Shown piece after piece: positions 48,149-59,569 of a DNA stretch of 64,000 nt. Source of the DNA: Ophioderma brevispina (lineage: Eukaryota; Echinodermata; Ophiuroidea; Amphilepidida; Ophiodermatidae); contig JAMKCH010011930.1 in the NCBI GenBank assembly GCA_023653785.1, positions 62,001 through 126,000 of the forward strand, in the 5' to 3' direction. The translations under genes were made by a program, and so were the position numbers. Positions within the stretch are counted from its first letter, which is position 1. The number at the start of each line of letters is the position of its first letter. The notes beneath the pieces were generated by a model. It was not told the origin of the DNA, made no database searches, and was given only the letters and a program-made list of their open reading frames with translations.

Positions 48149-48637
48149 AGGAACACGAGGAAAATTTTCAGGATACCAATTTCTCTAAATTAGCACTTGA
48201 TTGGTTGTATAATATCTACTGCGAAGGTTTATTTAATGAAGAAGTAGGAGAAAAAAAATAAGTTTTGAACTTACCTCATATCCTCCTAATCGGCCATATG
48301 GAGAAGCATGCTTGGATTGTTTTGTCGTACACGACTGAAAATAATGCAAAAATATTCCGTCATTTGATTGGTGGATACTCCATCATATGCCATAAAATAT
48401 TCCTATTATTCCCCGATATTTCACAAAAGGTAACAAGTTGCTATAAAAAGTGTCTATTTCCCTGTGATGACGTCACGCCAGGGCAATAGTAACGTTTTAT
48501 AGCAACTTTTTCCCTTGCCTCGGCATATCCCGACTTCCAACGTGCCATTGCGTACACTCATATGCTCGCAAAATGCTAAAAAAACGGTTTTGAAAAAAAA
48601 TGAGGGCGCACTTTCTGGAAATGTTCCTCATGTCTCT
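48149..48637. mobile_element. MITE, TTAA-type family 4
   Basis: 489 bp. Left end AGGAACACGAGG after TTAA (48145-48148). Right end CCTCATGTCTCT, inverted with a few mismatches; the right TTAA has decayed to AAAA. An inner hairpin AGTTGCTATAAAA/TTTTATAGCAACTT surrounds a GATGACGTCACG site. Confidence 0.6.
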
Positions 48638-49118
48638 AAAAGATCGCCCTGATAGTAACTTAAATGGTTCTTATTAAGGAGGAGAAACCCTACAATGAAG
48701 AATATACTTTATGAAATAATTATTGACCACAATCGAGTGGTTTTCATCGAAAAACGGGAATTATATTAAAAAAGGGGACATTTCGTGATTCCAAGACTTT
48801 GTTTTTATTCATGGTTCACTAGAATCCTTGAGAAAAAACCTTCACAAAATGTAGTTGATACGATCTTGTGGTTTTGAGTTATTGAGCAATTGCTCGTTTT
48901 CACGGTCCTATAGCCAATGTGCGCATAATTCCTGTCCGTTTACGGGACAGAAATACCACAATTGCGAATTTCTTACAGATACGGCCGAATTTTTGCACGG
49001 AAGATTAGGTACACATGGATTTTTTTTAGGTAAAGTCGGGGGGCGGGTTGTGGATCACGAAATGCCCTTTAACCATAACAATTAATTAAACCATCCAGTT
49101 TGACCATGCGCTATTTGT

Positions 49119-49259
49119 AAATTCGCCGCATGGTGTATAAAGTGTTTTGCGATACGGTCGGCACGTTGCGTCATACATGGCATAGGAACAATGTACATGT
49201 GGCCGTCCGTATCGCATAACACCTATACATATCCCATATACATACAGTAGCGCGAATTT
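49119..49259. mobile_element. 141-bp foldback
   Basis: AAATTCGC and TTTTGCGATACGG at the left pair with CCGTATCGCA and GCGAATTT at the right, with partial pairing between. Short MITE-like hairpin; no target duplication seen. Confidence 0.55.
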
Positions 49260-50129
49260 CAAAAAAAAATATATATTAATTCATATTCCATGGTTAGTAT
49301 AATTCCGTTTCCATTGAAACGGGCTCGATATGGTTCAATAAGTATTTTTTATAGCGTATATTGATAAGTTTATTGCTTAGTACGGTTCTCTTAGAGTCCA
49401 CAACATTCTCCTGGCGGGAACACAAAACACGAGACAATGGTGACATCCCTCCCGCCATCTTCTCCTCTACTGCCCAACGTCTAGCTGCTTTGATGACCAC
49501 TGCGTGGCGTCAGAGATCAAACCATATCGTGGTTTGCGGCAACCTTCCATGCCCAAGTCGAGGTAGAAGACGTTTCAACTACAGCGATGTGATTACAAGA
49601 GACATCTAGCAGATTTAGAGGCTCTGTCAAATGACCAATACAACTTCTGGAAAATGATCAAAATTACAGATTCTTCTAAAATACTCTAAACGAGAATCAA
49701 ATAATGTAGGTACTTTGCCCAGGATTTTCATCATCTTCTTCCATTGCAAAATACATTTTTGGTAAGTGCCCACATCGATTACCATTAACAAACTGGCCAA
49801 ACTCTGAGTTCTTCGTTTAGTAATTTCGTTTTAGGAACATGAATGTGTTACACATACCACGTCTTCCAATCAATGAGGATTAAAATCTAGGACCAGGAGC
49901 TATGCTAGTTATACCTAGTCGTGTTTATTTTCCTTAAGAATTTCCTCACAACATGCACCACAAACGAAATTTCAGTAAATCACACCTTGACGCATTAACC
50001 CCGCAGCAGCGCGCAAGTGGCTGTAGCCTGCTAAAAACTAACACGGGGATCGTCTGCTCATTCAGTCCACGGTAAGGGTTTTAGCCGGCGACTATGTTTC
50101 AATTTGTAAACTTATTGACCCATCTTTGT
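49260..50129. other. Unassigned; one GC-richer patch
   Basis: A GC-richer open stretch at about 49390-49609 (+) reads TAQRLAALMTTAWRQRSNH and ends RFNYSDVITRDI before a stop. It might be an exon, but no splice site or family supports it. The rest shows nothing. Confidence 0.3.
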
Positions 50130-51092
50130 CACATCATGCGGGGACAATTGACTATTAATATTTAAAGAACAATATACAGATGTTGAATCTAAAAAGGAAT
50201 TTTATTATGGGAATACAGCCAATTTTTGGAAAAAAAAAAATAAAGATTTGATGACGTCACGGGCATTGATTGGTTTATATTTTGCTCGGGGACCCCATTC
50301 AGGTAAAAATGACGTAACGTATCCCTACATTGGAAAAAGCAACCGATTACCGTCATCGTACGTCGGTTTTTGAATCAGTAGGGGAAAAGGTAATTTTGTA
50401 CTGTTTAAAATAATACACGGGTGTCTTTTGGGAAAAAAAAAATAATAGCACTTTGGGCAGAGAGCGTCATGTACAGACCTTGAATTAACATAGTAGGATT
50501 TATATATTCGGTCGCCCCCCGACGAGCAAACTGGATAATTCTGATACCCTGACACGTGACCTGGTAACTGACACGTGACACCAAATATTCATCTCGGTAC
50601 GTTTATAACTACAATACGGCAAAACAGCAATCATTCTGTATCTCTGTTGTAACAGCGTAATCGATCAAGAGGTGAGACTATACACGTGTCTGTACAGGGA
50701 GGGTAGTAGGACACGATTGCTCGATTTGGGCATTGGGGATTTCCAAACTGTAATTTGTGAACCTGCCTACAAGCATTTACTATGAAGTCTATGGTCCCAG
50801 TGACATTAAAAAATTCATCTCTTAAACTTTGTTCAACAGATCTTGTAATATCATGATAAATAAGAAAAAAATATGAAGGTTCACATCAATCTTGCCTTCT
50901 GGTAAATTACCTGTGCATAACTCAAAATCCAGAACTTCCCCTGCAAAAGTAATCTCTATCAAACATAATACCTTGAACATACGCGCCATGGACAGAGCTA
51001 TTGCGCTCGTAGCCATGCGCACCGATACACTCTAATATCAACACAGCCCTATTATAATTATTATACACACCAAAACCATTGCACTCCTGGAT
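50130..51092 (+). repeat. Interspersed repeat C, copy 2 (empty site)
   Basis: Aligns with 16040-17391 but lacks the 367-bp MITE, keeping one TTAA at 50822-50825. Differences are mostly short indels. Confidence 0.8.
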
Positions 51093-51451
51093 ACAACGAT
51101 GGATCCCATGAGCGTATAGGCGCTCTATCCGTGAACTTTGTTACTGTTTGTTATTTTGTACAACGGCGTGAACATGCCGTTGACCGAACCGTGTGACAGT
51201 CAATTCAGGCAGAAAAGGGCGCAAAAAAATTATTGTCTCACATTCGCAAATCAGACTCAAGAGTCCATAAATGATATAAAACAAACTATTGTTAAGTTGA
51301 CAATTACCAAAAGTGTCAAAATTATTATTTTCGATCAAGTGCATTTACATAAACAGTCTACTAGTCTCTGAATAATTTTAGCCCTAATTATCATTCGTAA
51401 TGGACCTCACACGTCGGGGTAGCAAAATTTGCACAAGAACGAATTGTAGTA

Positions 51452-51716
51452 TAGTGGGGTTATAAATCAGGATCATATTCTAGAAGTTTGAGAATAAGGT
51501 TTGAAAATGTTTTGCTATAGTTGAAGGATGCGAAGGGGGGTAAATTAGTACAGGGGTAAATTTGAAAATTCAAGTCAATATTGTGTTTAATTGTGTTTAA
51601 ATGGTACACCAATATTTGTCTCATTATAGTGAATCAAAAGGTATAGTTTGTCTAGGTTCCATCATTTAGTTAAAGGTAGGCCCTTATTTGGTTCAAGGTC
51701 ATCCTGCGATCCCATC
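51452..51716 (+). repeat. Foldback L, left arm of a split copy
   Basis: TAGTGGGGTTATAAAT...GGGGTAAATTAGTACAGGGG...GTATAGTTTGTCTAGGTTC...GTTCAAGGTCATCCTG matches the left arm of 33081-33926. The expected right arm is 3.1 kb away at 54845-55150. Confidence 0.7.
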
Positions 51717-51844
51717 TGTGGAAATCAGCGCCGATATTCTCGTTTCGTTCCGATGTGGAGCTGAAGGCGTGATTTTGTGAGACCAATGGGGTTTGCTTTG
51801 TGACATCTATAATAGAGTTTGACCAGGTGGAGCACATTATTTGC

Positions 51845-52350
51845 TTATGGTATCCAAGGCGGGCATCTTTTGACCCTCTGTCTCACAGGTAGAATGGAAA
51901 GAAACTGATGGCAGGTTTCTGGCAACCCAAATTGTTTGGCCTCTCTCTTTGGTGAAGTTTTGGGTTCTGGGAGCGGTGGATATTTTTCGATCGGATTTTT
52001 TCGACGCTTCCAATCCAATTCATGATGTAGATTTTCTATAGTGATGTGACAGTAAAACATGATCTTGTTTTGCGCTTGTGACTTCAATCCATGTGCTTTC
52101 ATTATTTCGGTTTTGGTCTCATAGTCGTTTAGTTCAATTGAAGCTTTGGAGAAGATGACAAGTCATCTGCGAACCGGTGATTTAGCTTAGAGTTCTTAGT
52201 TTTAACATGCGAATGATTCCAAGGGCAGCATTGAATAGTATAGGAGATATGGTGCCTCCCTGTTGGGAACAGTCAGTTTTTGTCATAACATGTTTAGCCC
52301 CAAGCTTATAATGCTTGGCCAATTTCATCAACTCAGGCTTTCTCAACTCG
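51845..52350 (-). pseudogene. LINE reverse transcriptase fragment (RTE-like)
   Basis: The minus strand starts KPELMKLAKHYKLGAKHVMT, then QQGGTISPILFNAALGIIRM (RT motif 4; Q-G-x-x-ISPxLFN). After a gap comes NHRFADDL (RT motif 5; catalytic Asp-Asp at about 52165), then IENLHHELDWKRRKNP in another frame. Frame changes and a short length show it is dead. The ISPxLFN and RFADDL motifs fit RTE-type or related LINEs rather than the CR1 type at 23.3-24.7 kb. Confidence 0.55.
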
Positions 52351-52559
52351 TCAAACTTCTAACAAAATAAACTCACTTCTGATCTAAACTTAATTGTGCC
52401 TGGACCCTACAACACAAATATTAACTTGAACCAAACTACTCACAAATCACAAACCTTTTTATAGCAAAATGTGCACAATGTATACAATATTATCACACTT
52501 TCAATGTGTATAAATTCTGAACAAGTAAGAAGCAAATATAGCTCAATTCAATTCCCAAT

Positions 52560-52900
52560 ATCAATTAATCTTGGTATACTACTCGCTACTATCTTTTCTA
52601 GTATCTATCATTATTGAAGTTTACACATAGCCTAACACTGTCCAATTGGAGCTACACTGATGACATCATAGGAAACTACCTATATGTTGCAATCTCTAAC
52701 TTGCACAATATATGCCCCCATATCAAACTATTTATAGTAGCTTTTTCTAGAAATGTCTCTGAATCATGCAAATAAATCACCAACTTCCAAATTCAGCATG
52801 AGAATTACATTCTTGAAAAATAAAACAAGGTAGTTTTCCCTGCTAGGAATCTCTTCTCAAAATTATATACAGAAATAACATATAATAAAAACATAACCCT
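52560..52900 (+). repeat. Diverged interspersed repeat, partner at 59570-59870
   Basis: CCTAACACTGTCCAATTGG, CTGATGACATCAT, ATCACCAACTTCCAAATTCA and AATCTCTTCTCAAA occur in the same order at 59570-59870 with moderate divergence. Non-coding. Confidence 0.65.
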
Positions 52901-52917
52901 TTGCCGCGTTTATGCTT

Positions 52918-53198
52918 GACAGATTATACTTCATATGCAAAAAAGATAAACAAATTACATGAAGATGTCTAGATTTTTTTGGACGATGAAACAACCAGAT
53001 ATACAAACAAGCCATAAAATATTACAGAACTTTGGTTTACTTCTAAACAGCTGTCGCGATAGCTCAGCCGGGCCAAATCCATATCCTATTATCAATTAGA
53101 ATTATACTTAAAAGGTTTATGAATTGGAAGCTGTCCATTCCCATGATTCCAAAGAAATACCCATCGGTGAGAGGTACGGGTGTACAAATTAGGGAAAT
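52918..53198 (+). repeat. 281-bp direct repeat X, copy 1, ending in poly(A)20
   Basis: Matches 53987-54268 nearly exactly (GACAGAT...ACTTCATATGC to TTAGGGAAAT). Copy 1 ends in 20 A (53199-53218) where copy 2 continues AGAATATAAG. Contains a box-A-like GATAGCTCAGCCGGG (near 53056), but no box B follows. Confidence 0.85.
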
Positions 53199-53218
53199 AA
53201 AAAAAAAAAAAAAAAAAA

Positions 53219-53473
53219 TAGTAATATCATGATAAATTAAGAAAAAAATATGAAGTTCACATCAATCATGCTTCTGTTAAATTACCTGTGCATAACTCAA
53301 AACTCCAGAAACTTCCCCTGCAAAAGTAATCTCTATCAAACATAATACCCTTGAACATACGCGCCATGGCTACAGAGCTATGCGCTCTGTAGCCATGCGC
53401 ACCGATACACTCTAATATCAAAACAGCCCTATTATAATTATTATACACCCCAAAACCATTGCACTCCTGGGTG
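53219..53473 (+). repeat. Interspersed repeat C, 3' part, copy 3
   Basis: Matches the last 270 bases of 16040-17391 and 50130-51092. Its GGCTACAGAGC/GCTCTGTAGCC hairpin (53369-53394) is the most regular of the three copies. Confidence 0.8.
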
Positions 53474-53500
53474 GAATAACTGGTATATGATGGCACCAGG

Positions 53501-53680
53501 TCACTGACCTCTACACATGGATAGCGGGTCTGAGTCGCTGAGTGCCACAGCAGGAAGTTGCTTTTTTATCTTGACAATATGGCGGGAAATAATGCACACA
53601 CCTTGTCAAAGTTAAAGGAATTTTGTATAACAATACTATAGAACATCTGTGGAATATTTGCGCCAGCAGGCGTATGCATT
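53501..53680. repeat. Half of foldback D
   Basis: Matches the reverse complement of 27260-27450 (GACCTCTACACATGGATAGCG, ATGGCGGGAAATAATGCACAC, GTCAAAGTTAAAGGAATT). Truncated at both ends. Confidence 0.75.
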
Positions 53681-53986
53681 CAGAGGCGGACTGGGTAGTC
53701 AACCTGGCCGTGGAAAAATGGACTTGACCGGCCCATGAGCATATATTTTTTTCTCGGATCGCTACGCTCGCCGGTTAACCCAAATTTTTTTACCGTCGCC
53801 TCCAAATTCTGAAGACGGGGGGGGGGGCGATTGACATAATTTTCGCCAATGCAAACATACTGATAAGTAGTAGGGGTTGACCAATTAAGCCTCTTTTTAC
53901 TCGGCCCTCGACCGGCCCTAAGTGGCCCAATTCAAACAGGCCCATGTGGAAAATTCCACAGCAGGTCTATGGTCAGTCCGCCTATG
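53681..53986. mobile_element. About 306-bp non-autonomous element with AGGCGGACTG ends
   Basis: Left end CAGAGGCGGACTG and right end CAGTCCGCCTATG are inverted copies. It sits exactly between half-foldback D and copy 2 of repeat X. The ends resemble hAT-like CAG termini. No matching 8-bp flanks. Confidence 0.6.
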
Positions 53987-54268
53987 GACAGATACTTCAT
54001 ATGCAAAAAAGATAAACAAATTACATGAAGATGTCTAGATTTTTTTGGACGATGAAACAACCAGATATACAAACAAGCCATAAAATATTACAGAACTTTG
54101 GTTTACTTCTAAACAGCTGTCGCGATAGCTCAGCCGGGCCAAATCCATATCCTATTATCAATTACAATTATACTTAAAAGGTTTATGAATTGGAAGCTGT
54201 CCATTCCCATGATTCCAAAGAAATACCCATCGGTGAGAGGTACGGGTGTACAAATTAGGGAAATAGAA
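53987..54268 (+). repeat. Direct repeat X, copy 2
   Basis: Second copy of 52918-53198 with small differences near the start; it lacks the poly(A) and continues into unrelated sequence. Confidence 0.85.
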
Positions 54269-54844
54269 TATAAGTACATTGAGGGAGATGAACACTTTGC
54301 GTTTAAAAAACTGCAATTGAATTTCTCTTAACACTGTGCACGAGTGTGGAGAACCTGTATCTTTTAATATACTAATAATGGTTTGAGATGCGGTCATTTA
54401 GGATGGTCACACGTCTTTTCAAAAAGCCATTGACCTTCAACCAAAACACTGCTATACACTTCGTCTTTCTTTTCATATACCGTGTATTATTATTTTATTT
54501 TATTTTCAATTGAGTACCACAAAGGTATATGAAGATACATGTATACTCATAGAATTACTCGGAGCCAAATACCATTTGGGGAAGCCCGGCTTATGACGGG
54601 CTTGGTATCGTTCTCTCATTTTAGGAGCTTGAAATGTTCTTTTCAGTGTCCAGTTTGTGCTGCATGCTGATTGTTAGAAAGAACAAAATTGTCCAAAATT
54701 ATGCTAAAAGCATGTAAATGGCTTTTAAAGGGGCATACGACTATAATTTACTTATAGTTTTTAAGTTAGATTCAAACCCTAACCTTCGTGGAATTTTGTG
54801 ACATACAAATCGCGGGGAGATTTTGAAATAAGGTCAAATCTGTT

Positions 54845-55150
54845 TTGGCATTGGATCATTATTAGCCCAGGATGACCTTGAACTTAGGGCTGCCGCCGTG
54901 TAACTGAAGGTGGAAACCTAGACAAACTATACTTTTTTAATCCTCATAATGAGACGAATACATTGTTTACATTTAAACACAATTCGACTTGATTTCAAAT
55001 TGACTTCTGCAGTAATTTTTATACCTCTTATTTTACAATGTTCCCCACATTTCCCAGAGGTTGGACCCAAACATTTTGATTCAGCACCCTTCAAACTGTA
55101 GAAAAACATCTTAAAACCTCTAAACTTCGAGAAAATGATTCCCATTTTGA
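54845..55150 (+). repeat. Foldback L, right arm of a split copy
   Basis: AGGATGACCTTGAAC...CTAGACAAACTATAC...TTCCCCACATTTCCCAGAGG...CTTCGAGAAAATGATTCCCA matches the right arm of 33081-33926. Pairs with 51452-51716 across a 3.1-kb interval. Confidence 0.7.
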
Positions 55151-55918
55151 GTCCGATATGCTGTGTTGTCTGTTCATCTAGTCATACTTCCTAGTTAGAT
55201 TTCTGTCCACCTCATTTATTTGATCTGAGGGTCATAATATCTTGCACACCTGTCATTCTGTCCTTGTTTTTTTATTCTTGTCATGCTACATTCCATAGCC
55301 CTCTCTGTCTCTGTTACCATTATGGCTCCTGCTGTCATATGTGCTCCAGGAGACGGGGACACACAGGGCAATGCATAAAATACGCAAGCAGAATATTTTG
55401 TTTAAAAAGAAAAAAAGAATATCACAATAAAAAACTCTGGAACCAGCCCAGATGAAGTATGATACAAGATTCAGAACAGCTAAATATTCAGAAATGGGTA
55501 GTTGTCCCGTGTATAAGAATATGGAGTAACTAGCAACATTTTAGCGACACTCTATCATTATAAACTGGTATTGCTTTTACCGTTTTCTCGAAACTTGTTT
55601 CTCTGACGACACGCACTAACACCACGGACGGTACATTTTGAAAAATTATATTTGGTGTCGTAGTGTCATACCTCCTCGGATTTCATTGAATCGGTGATGC
55701 AATTGTCCAGGTGTATATTTTCTGTGGCTGTTATTGTGCTTTGATGATTTTGATGTACTTCCCACCAATATTTTGCTTTTAAATGTTGTCATGTGTGATC
55801 TAAAGTGACTGGTGGTCTAACTTGTCAAAGACCTTTTTGCGTAGTCTGAACCGAAGCATATGTTAAACAAATTATCCATTAATGACTTCTGAATCACTTG
55901 ACTTAGCATTTGCAGATG
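55151..55918. other. Unassigned sequence
   Basis: No supported gene. A short Cys-rich open frame at 55264-55455 is not recognised and lacks splice signals. Confidence 0.4.
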
Positions 55919-55925
55919 AGCAACT

Positions 55926-56041
55926 ATTATTAATAATAATAATAACGCCCATTAATAATAAAAATAATAATAATAACACCGACTTTTGTATAGCGCCTTT
56001 TTCCGAAGGATTCAAAGCGCTGACTATTATTATTATAATAA
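55926..56041 (+). repeat. AAT-flanked AGCGCC/AGCGCT hairpin motif, diverged copy
   Basis: (AAT)n, then GACTTTTGTATAGCGCCTTT, CAAAGCGCTG and (ATT)n. Same layout as 8941-9017. Directly abuts foldback F. Confidence 0.55.
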
Positions 56042-57031
56042 ACACAACACAAAAAGTAAGTCCCCTCTAATCAACCGCTCATAATTTCTTATGCCGGAAG
56101 TTTGTCAACGTTATGACTAGCTAATAATATCCGTTACTTCACGGCTGACTGAGCGCAGATTAAAGACAAAAGGAGGCCTTTTTCAAAAGTCACAAAAGTG
56201 ATATGATTCCGTCCACATGTTGTACGTACCATATGATGTGCCTATGGTAATGTCTTTGTCTTCAATGACGACAACGCCAGTCCACACAGGGGAAGGGACT
56301 GGCGTATCGTTTGGAACCATCTTAAAGGCCCCCGGAAATGAGATGATAAACCTACTCCAAATCTTTACAGGATATTCCATTCCAATAAACAGGGCCAGAA
56401 AAAAGAATACACTACCAGTGACATCATTAGTGAAACTATTGATTTTCACACCAGTCATCTGAAATTTTCTATTACTCTCTGAAAAATCAATAGTTTCACT
56501 AATGATGTCATCACCAACTCAAATAATGAATGCTTCCTGGTCCCTCCTTGTAGACTTGACACAAACCAAATCAAATCTGTTTGCATTTCCTGGGACCTTT
56601 AAGCGTTCTTTGTATACCCGTGCAATGCAGAGAGTACACTAGATGACTTATCACGTTTTTACAGGAGGAATGGGATGCTACCTCAGCAGCGTCTGACCGG
56701 AATCCTCAATACCATGCATACCGCGATGTCAAAAGGTCATTTGAAAAGTGTGGTGGATACACACATTACTTAGCAGTTCACCATTTTAAAGTTCGCTGTT
56801 TGTCAATCAACTCAAGTAATGATATGACTTTGTGACTTTTGAAAATACCTCTTTTTGTCTTTAATCTGTGCTCAGTCAGCCGTGAAGTAACGGATGCTGC
56901 TAATTTCACACACAGTAAGTAAGAATAATCTTAGAAATATTATTACTTGGCCATGACTTTAATAAACTTCCTACTTCCTAAGAAATTACGAGCGGTTGTT
57001 TGGAGGGGGACTTTCTTTTTGTGTTGTGTTT
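56040..57031. mobile_element. 992-bp foldback element F
   Basis: The left arm (56040-56210: AACACAACACAAAAAG, CAACCGCTC, CGGCTGACTGAG, AAAGACAAAA) pairs with the right arm (56822-57031). The interior contains another inverted pair TGACATCATTAGTGAAAC / GTTTCACTAATGATGTCA (56430-56510). The minus-strand open frame at 56183-56458 (GMEYPVKIWSRFIISF, then SPVWTGVVVIEDKDI) and a plus-strand stretch after TTTTTACAG (about 56664; EEWDATSAASDRNPQYHAYR) look protein-like but match no family I know. Confidence 0.7.
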
Positions 57032-57419
57032 AGTTAACCCTGTGTTACATAAGTGTCACTTTAAGTTCCTTCACTTTAATATCAACACCGGAAACCAATT
57101 CATCTTATGGCATATCTTGTATTGTATCTTTCTGATGAACAGAGAATATCCAAATCATGACATGTATTGAGCTGACTCCAAATACTTATTTATAAATATT
57201 AATATCTCGTTTATGGGGAAAATAAAATGAATAATATGCTATAATAATTTGATTGATTTCGTCTCTTATGAAGCTTCAAATTGCCCTTGAACTTTTGAAT
57301 TAGCGTTATTTTTCATGAATAATGCAAGATCAAATTCATCAGCAGCAGACAGAATAGTATTTATATATTGAAGTCGTATGGGTTTAAATTAGTTGTGTAA
57401 AGCAAGCATTAAGCCTATT

Positions 57420-58145
57420 CTACATTTTGAGATTTAGTACTTTTTTGTGCACCGATGTATTTGTCTCATTATAAGGATTAAAAAGTATAGTTTGTCTAGG
57501 TTCTGACCTTTAATTAAGCAGGTACAGCCCTATTAAGGTTTAAGGTCATCCTGGGGGTAAACCTTACCCAGTGCTCCGATTTTTGTTGAAACTGGTGTCA
57601 AATTGTTCGTCTTGCCTTATTTTACAAAGTTTTGGCATTTGGTTTCGTAATTAGTGGGCAAAATGTAACAAGGGTCTACATAGTCTATAGGGGTCACCAA
57701 AACTTGACCTCAAATTGTATACAGAGCTGCCACCCAAAGAATTAAAATGCATTTTCTGCTTCAGTATGGCCAGAGCAATAATTTTTACAACAAAACAAAC
57801 AACCAGTTTCATCAAATCAACAAATCCGAGAGCATTTTATATTTTTTGCTCCAAGATGACCTTGAACCTTATCAAGGCTGTAGCGGTGTAACTAAAGGTC
57901 AGAACCTATACAAAGGATACCTTTTTAATCCATATAATCAGACAAATACATTAATGTACATTTAAACACAACTTGATTTCAAATTTACCCCTGTACTAAT
58001 TTTACCCCCTTATTTTATCAAGTTCCCCACATTTCCCAGAGGTTGGACCCAAAAATTCTGATTCAGCACCCTTCAAATTATAGAAAAACATCTTCAAATC
58101 TTCTTCCCCAAACCTCTAGAATAGGATTCTCATTTATAACCCTAC
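57420..58145. mobile_element. Large foldback element L, copy with left-end deletion
   Basis: GGATTAAAAAGTATAGTTTG, CTAGGTTCTGACC and GGTTTAAGGTCATCC at the left pair with the right arm (57860-58145, ending GGATTCTCATTTATAACCC). The outer part of the left arm is missing. Confidence 0.75.
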
Positions 58146-58149
58146 TAAA

Positions 58150-59569
58150 GAATAGAGAACACAATGGCAAGTGGTGCCAACATTCTAAAATGTTCTTAAT
58201 TGCAAAACATTACAAATCCGTAGTTACAGTGACGTCATAGATGGCATCAAATCAAAATTTAAAAAATCACGAAAGTCACAAAATATTGATTTTCCTCACT
58301 GCTAATTATTTGGTATGTTTGGTGTGCCAAGGTGTTACCATAGATTACCACTCATCTCTTGTTAAAATGAATAGATATACAAGTATGTGCTTATAATAGC
58401 AATATTTGTGAAACAACAGAAAGTGTGTTTTCCCGTAAAAGTATAGATTTTAGTGGTTACTATACCGCGACTATGTTGACGGGCAGCCGCTGCCCTATCA
58501 ACATGTAAGGTGGTAACTATGTCATTAGGGTACTAATATACTAGGGTGTTGGATGTATAAGGAAGATATTTTGAGCAATTCCATATTGAGATTCAATGTT
58601 CCTAGATAATCTGTGATGCAGGGTGTAATTTTATGAGCACTATAATGCTAACCATAATTTTTCGTGTATCGTTACAACTCAAACACCCTCTCAAACTCAT
58701 TTTCAAACTTTCAATTTTTCAAACGAGATTCTATGGGTCCCTCGACGACACAAAATTTCTACAGCATAACCAATCCGGAATGCTAAGTATCTCCACAAAG
58801 TCCGTCTGTCACAAATGTCCACTTTTAGTACCACAAAATGGAACCTCTCGATTTCCCAAACTGAAACTCATTAAGCTTTAAAAACATAAAACCGTCGCCT
58901 TTTTTGTAACACGGTTTACCAAGGGGGGGGGGGCCTCGAGAATTCGTTATAAAGCACCCGATGCTTATGATTTTGATACCAGTGGATAGCTATGGTCCTC
59001 CTCTTTCCATTGATACCAAAATAAGTACCAACATACCTATGGCATCACAATGACGTCATCAAGTCCGCGAGTCGGCAAAATTGGCATTTTCCACAGAAAA
59101 TAGGCGAAAATCCAATTTTGCGCTAAAAAACGTAGGAATATCGGATTTTCATGCGGTTTTCAGCTCTAAATGATGGCAATTGGCTAGTTTTACATAAACA
59201 GAGTTTTAGAGCCATACTGTGCATAATATTTTTAAAAATGCACCATAAAATATCCTTGGGTGGCAACCACCCCCTACCCTTCGACTTTGACGGCATACCC
59301 TAATCCCGGTGAAGGTGCGATACCTTAGCATTTTTTTTTTTTCCGCTAAAAAATGAGCGGAAAGGATGAGAGAACGATTACCTAGAAGCTTTTTACGAAA
59401 GTTTTTGGCATTTTAGCGTACCGGAGCGAAGTTCACTAGGGGGAGTGGTAACTTTTTTTAACCGATGTAGTAGCAAATATTCAATTTTGAATTTTGGCAT
59501 TAATACTGCTCAGATCTATCAATTCTGCAGATCAAACTACTGGCGTAAGTTCTCTAGTATTCAGCACTA
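58150..59569. other. Unassigned sequence
   Basis: No gene or clear repeat supported. A G run is at about 58924-58933 and an ATGACGTCAT site near 59050. The open frame at 58633-58881 is not recognised. Confidence 0.4.

Noticed and set aside
53050..53090. tRNA-like start GATAGCTCAGCCGGG
   Set aside because: A good box A match only; no box B at the right distance and no T stem. Repeated at about 54122 only because repeat X is duplicated.
15249..59055. Many TGACGTCA (CRE-like) sites
   Set aside because: Several lie in repeats (16166, 48467, 50251) and others are scattered without genes; the number was not tested against chance.
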